From the NCBI RefSeq assembly GCF_913062585.1, contig NZ_CAJXWX010000033.1:1-40541 (forward strand): 40,541 nt of DNA, written 5' to 3'. A program made the translations under genes and the position numbers. The DNA comes from an uncultured Sphingomonas sp. (GTDB lineage Bacteria > Pseudomonadota > Alphaproteobacteria > Sphingomonadales > Sphingomonadaceae). The notes under the pieces are model-generated. The model did no database searches and was not told where the DNA came from. It saw nothing but the letters and a program-made list of their open reading frames with translations. This document shows, piece by piece, positions 40,400 through 40,541 of the stretch. Position 1 is the first letter of the stretch. Each line of letters starts with the position of its first letter.

Positions 40400-40541
40400 T
40401 TGAAGAGGACATGCTTTACGACAAGAATGAGGCGTCTTCGCCTCTGCCACTGGCCACACCCCTCCCGCAGGCGGGAGGGGTGTGGCCAGTGGCAGAGGCG
40501 AAGACGCCTCATTCTTGTCGTAAAGCATGTCCTCTTCAATC
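40398..40541. repeat. Perfect 71-bp-arm fold-back palindrome at contig end
   Basis: Bases 40398-40468 are the exact reverse complement of 40471-40541 with a two-base centre (ag). The palindrome ends exactly on the last base of the window. Its centre is the cccctcccgc/gcgggagggg hairpin found elsewhere here. Perfect identity and terminal position suggest a fold-back assembly or amplification artefact at a hairpin, though a real palindrome cannot be excluded. Confidence 0.9.

Overview
The window looks like one complete draft contig from a high-GC alphaproteobacterium of the Sphingomonas group. The evidence is protein similarity by eye (rpoB, rpoC, rplJ and rplL of alphaproteobacterial type), strong GC bias at third codon positions, Tat and TonB-dependent proteins, and intergenic palindromes of a kind I associate with sphingomonads. 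Both ends look artificial or structurally difficult: the left end opens with a poly-G run, and the right end is a perfect 71-bp-arm fold-back palindrome ending on the last base. I see no tRNA, rRNA, CRISPR array, prophage or insertion sequence.

Layout. 1-3000: mmsA (methylmalonate-semialdehyde dehydrogenase), a DUF1275 membrane protein and two small genes. 3.2-9.1 kb: a tightly overlapping tripartite heavy-metal-type RND efflux operon (adaptor, CzcA-family pump, NodT-type outer membrane lipoprotein). 9.5-17.9 kb: a phosphate-related locus with a DUF47-pit operon, a TonB-dependent receptor, a beta-propeller lactonase and a large PhoX-type phosphatase. PhoB-box-like 11-bp direct repeats lie in front of phoX and of the DUF47-pit operon. 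18.0-31.9 kb: the transcription/translation core. rplJ-rplL is on the plus strand with its own promoter and a recognisable L10 leader RNA. rpoB-rpoC is on the minus strand with a near-consensus promoter and a structured leader of about 180 nt. The usual continuous rplJL-rpoBC order is therefore broken and inverted, with a membrane protein, a secreted protein and a 59-residue protein in between. 32.1-40.3 kb: a Pro/Thr-rich membrane protein, a catalase-family protein with a metallophosphoesterase, pyrD, a gamma-glutamyltransferase and a long-chain acyl-CoA synthetase.

How it fits together. The clearest functional theme is phosphate: low-affinity uptake (Pit with DUF47), extracytoplasmic phosphate release (PhoX), and possibly outer-membrane uptake of a phosphorylated substrate (TonB receptor, inferred from position only). 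The five-unit PhoB-like array lies between phoX and the rplJ promoter, so phosphate starvation and ribosomal stalk synthesis could share control DNA.

The second theme is repeats. Every well-supported convergent gene junction in the window holds a compound palindromic element. Two of these share a four-hairpin plan (hairpin A, hairpin B, paired arms, hairpin B', hairpin A') in which the hairpin sequences appear to be exchanged between copies.
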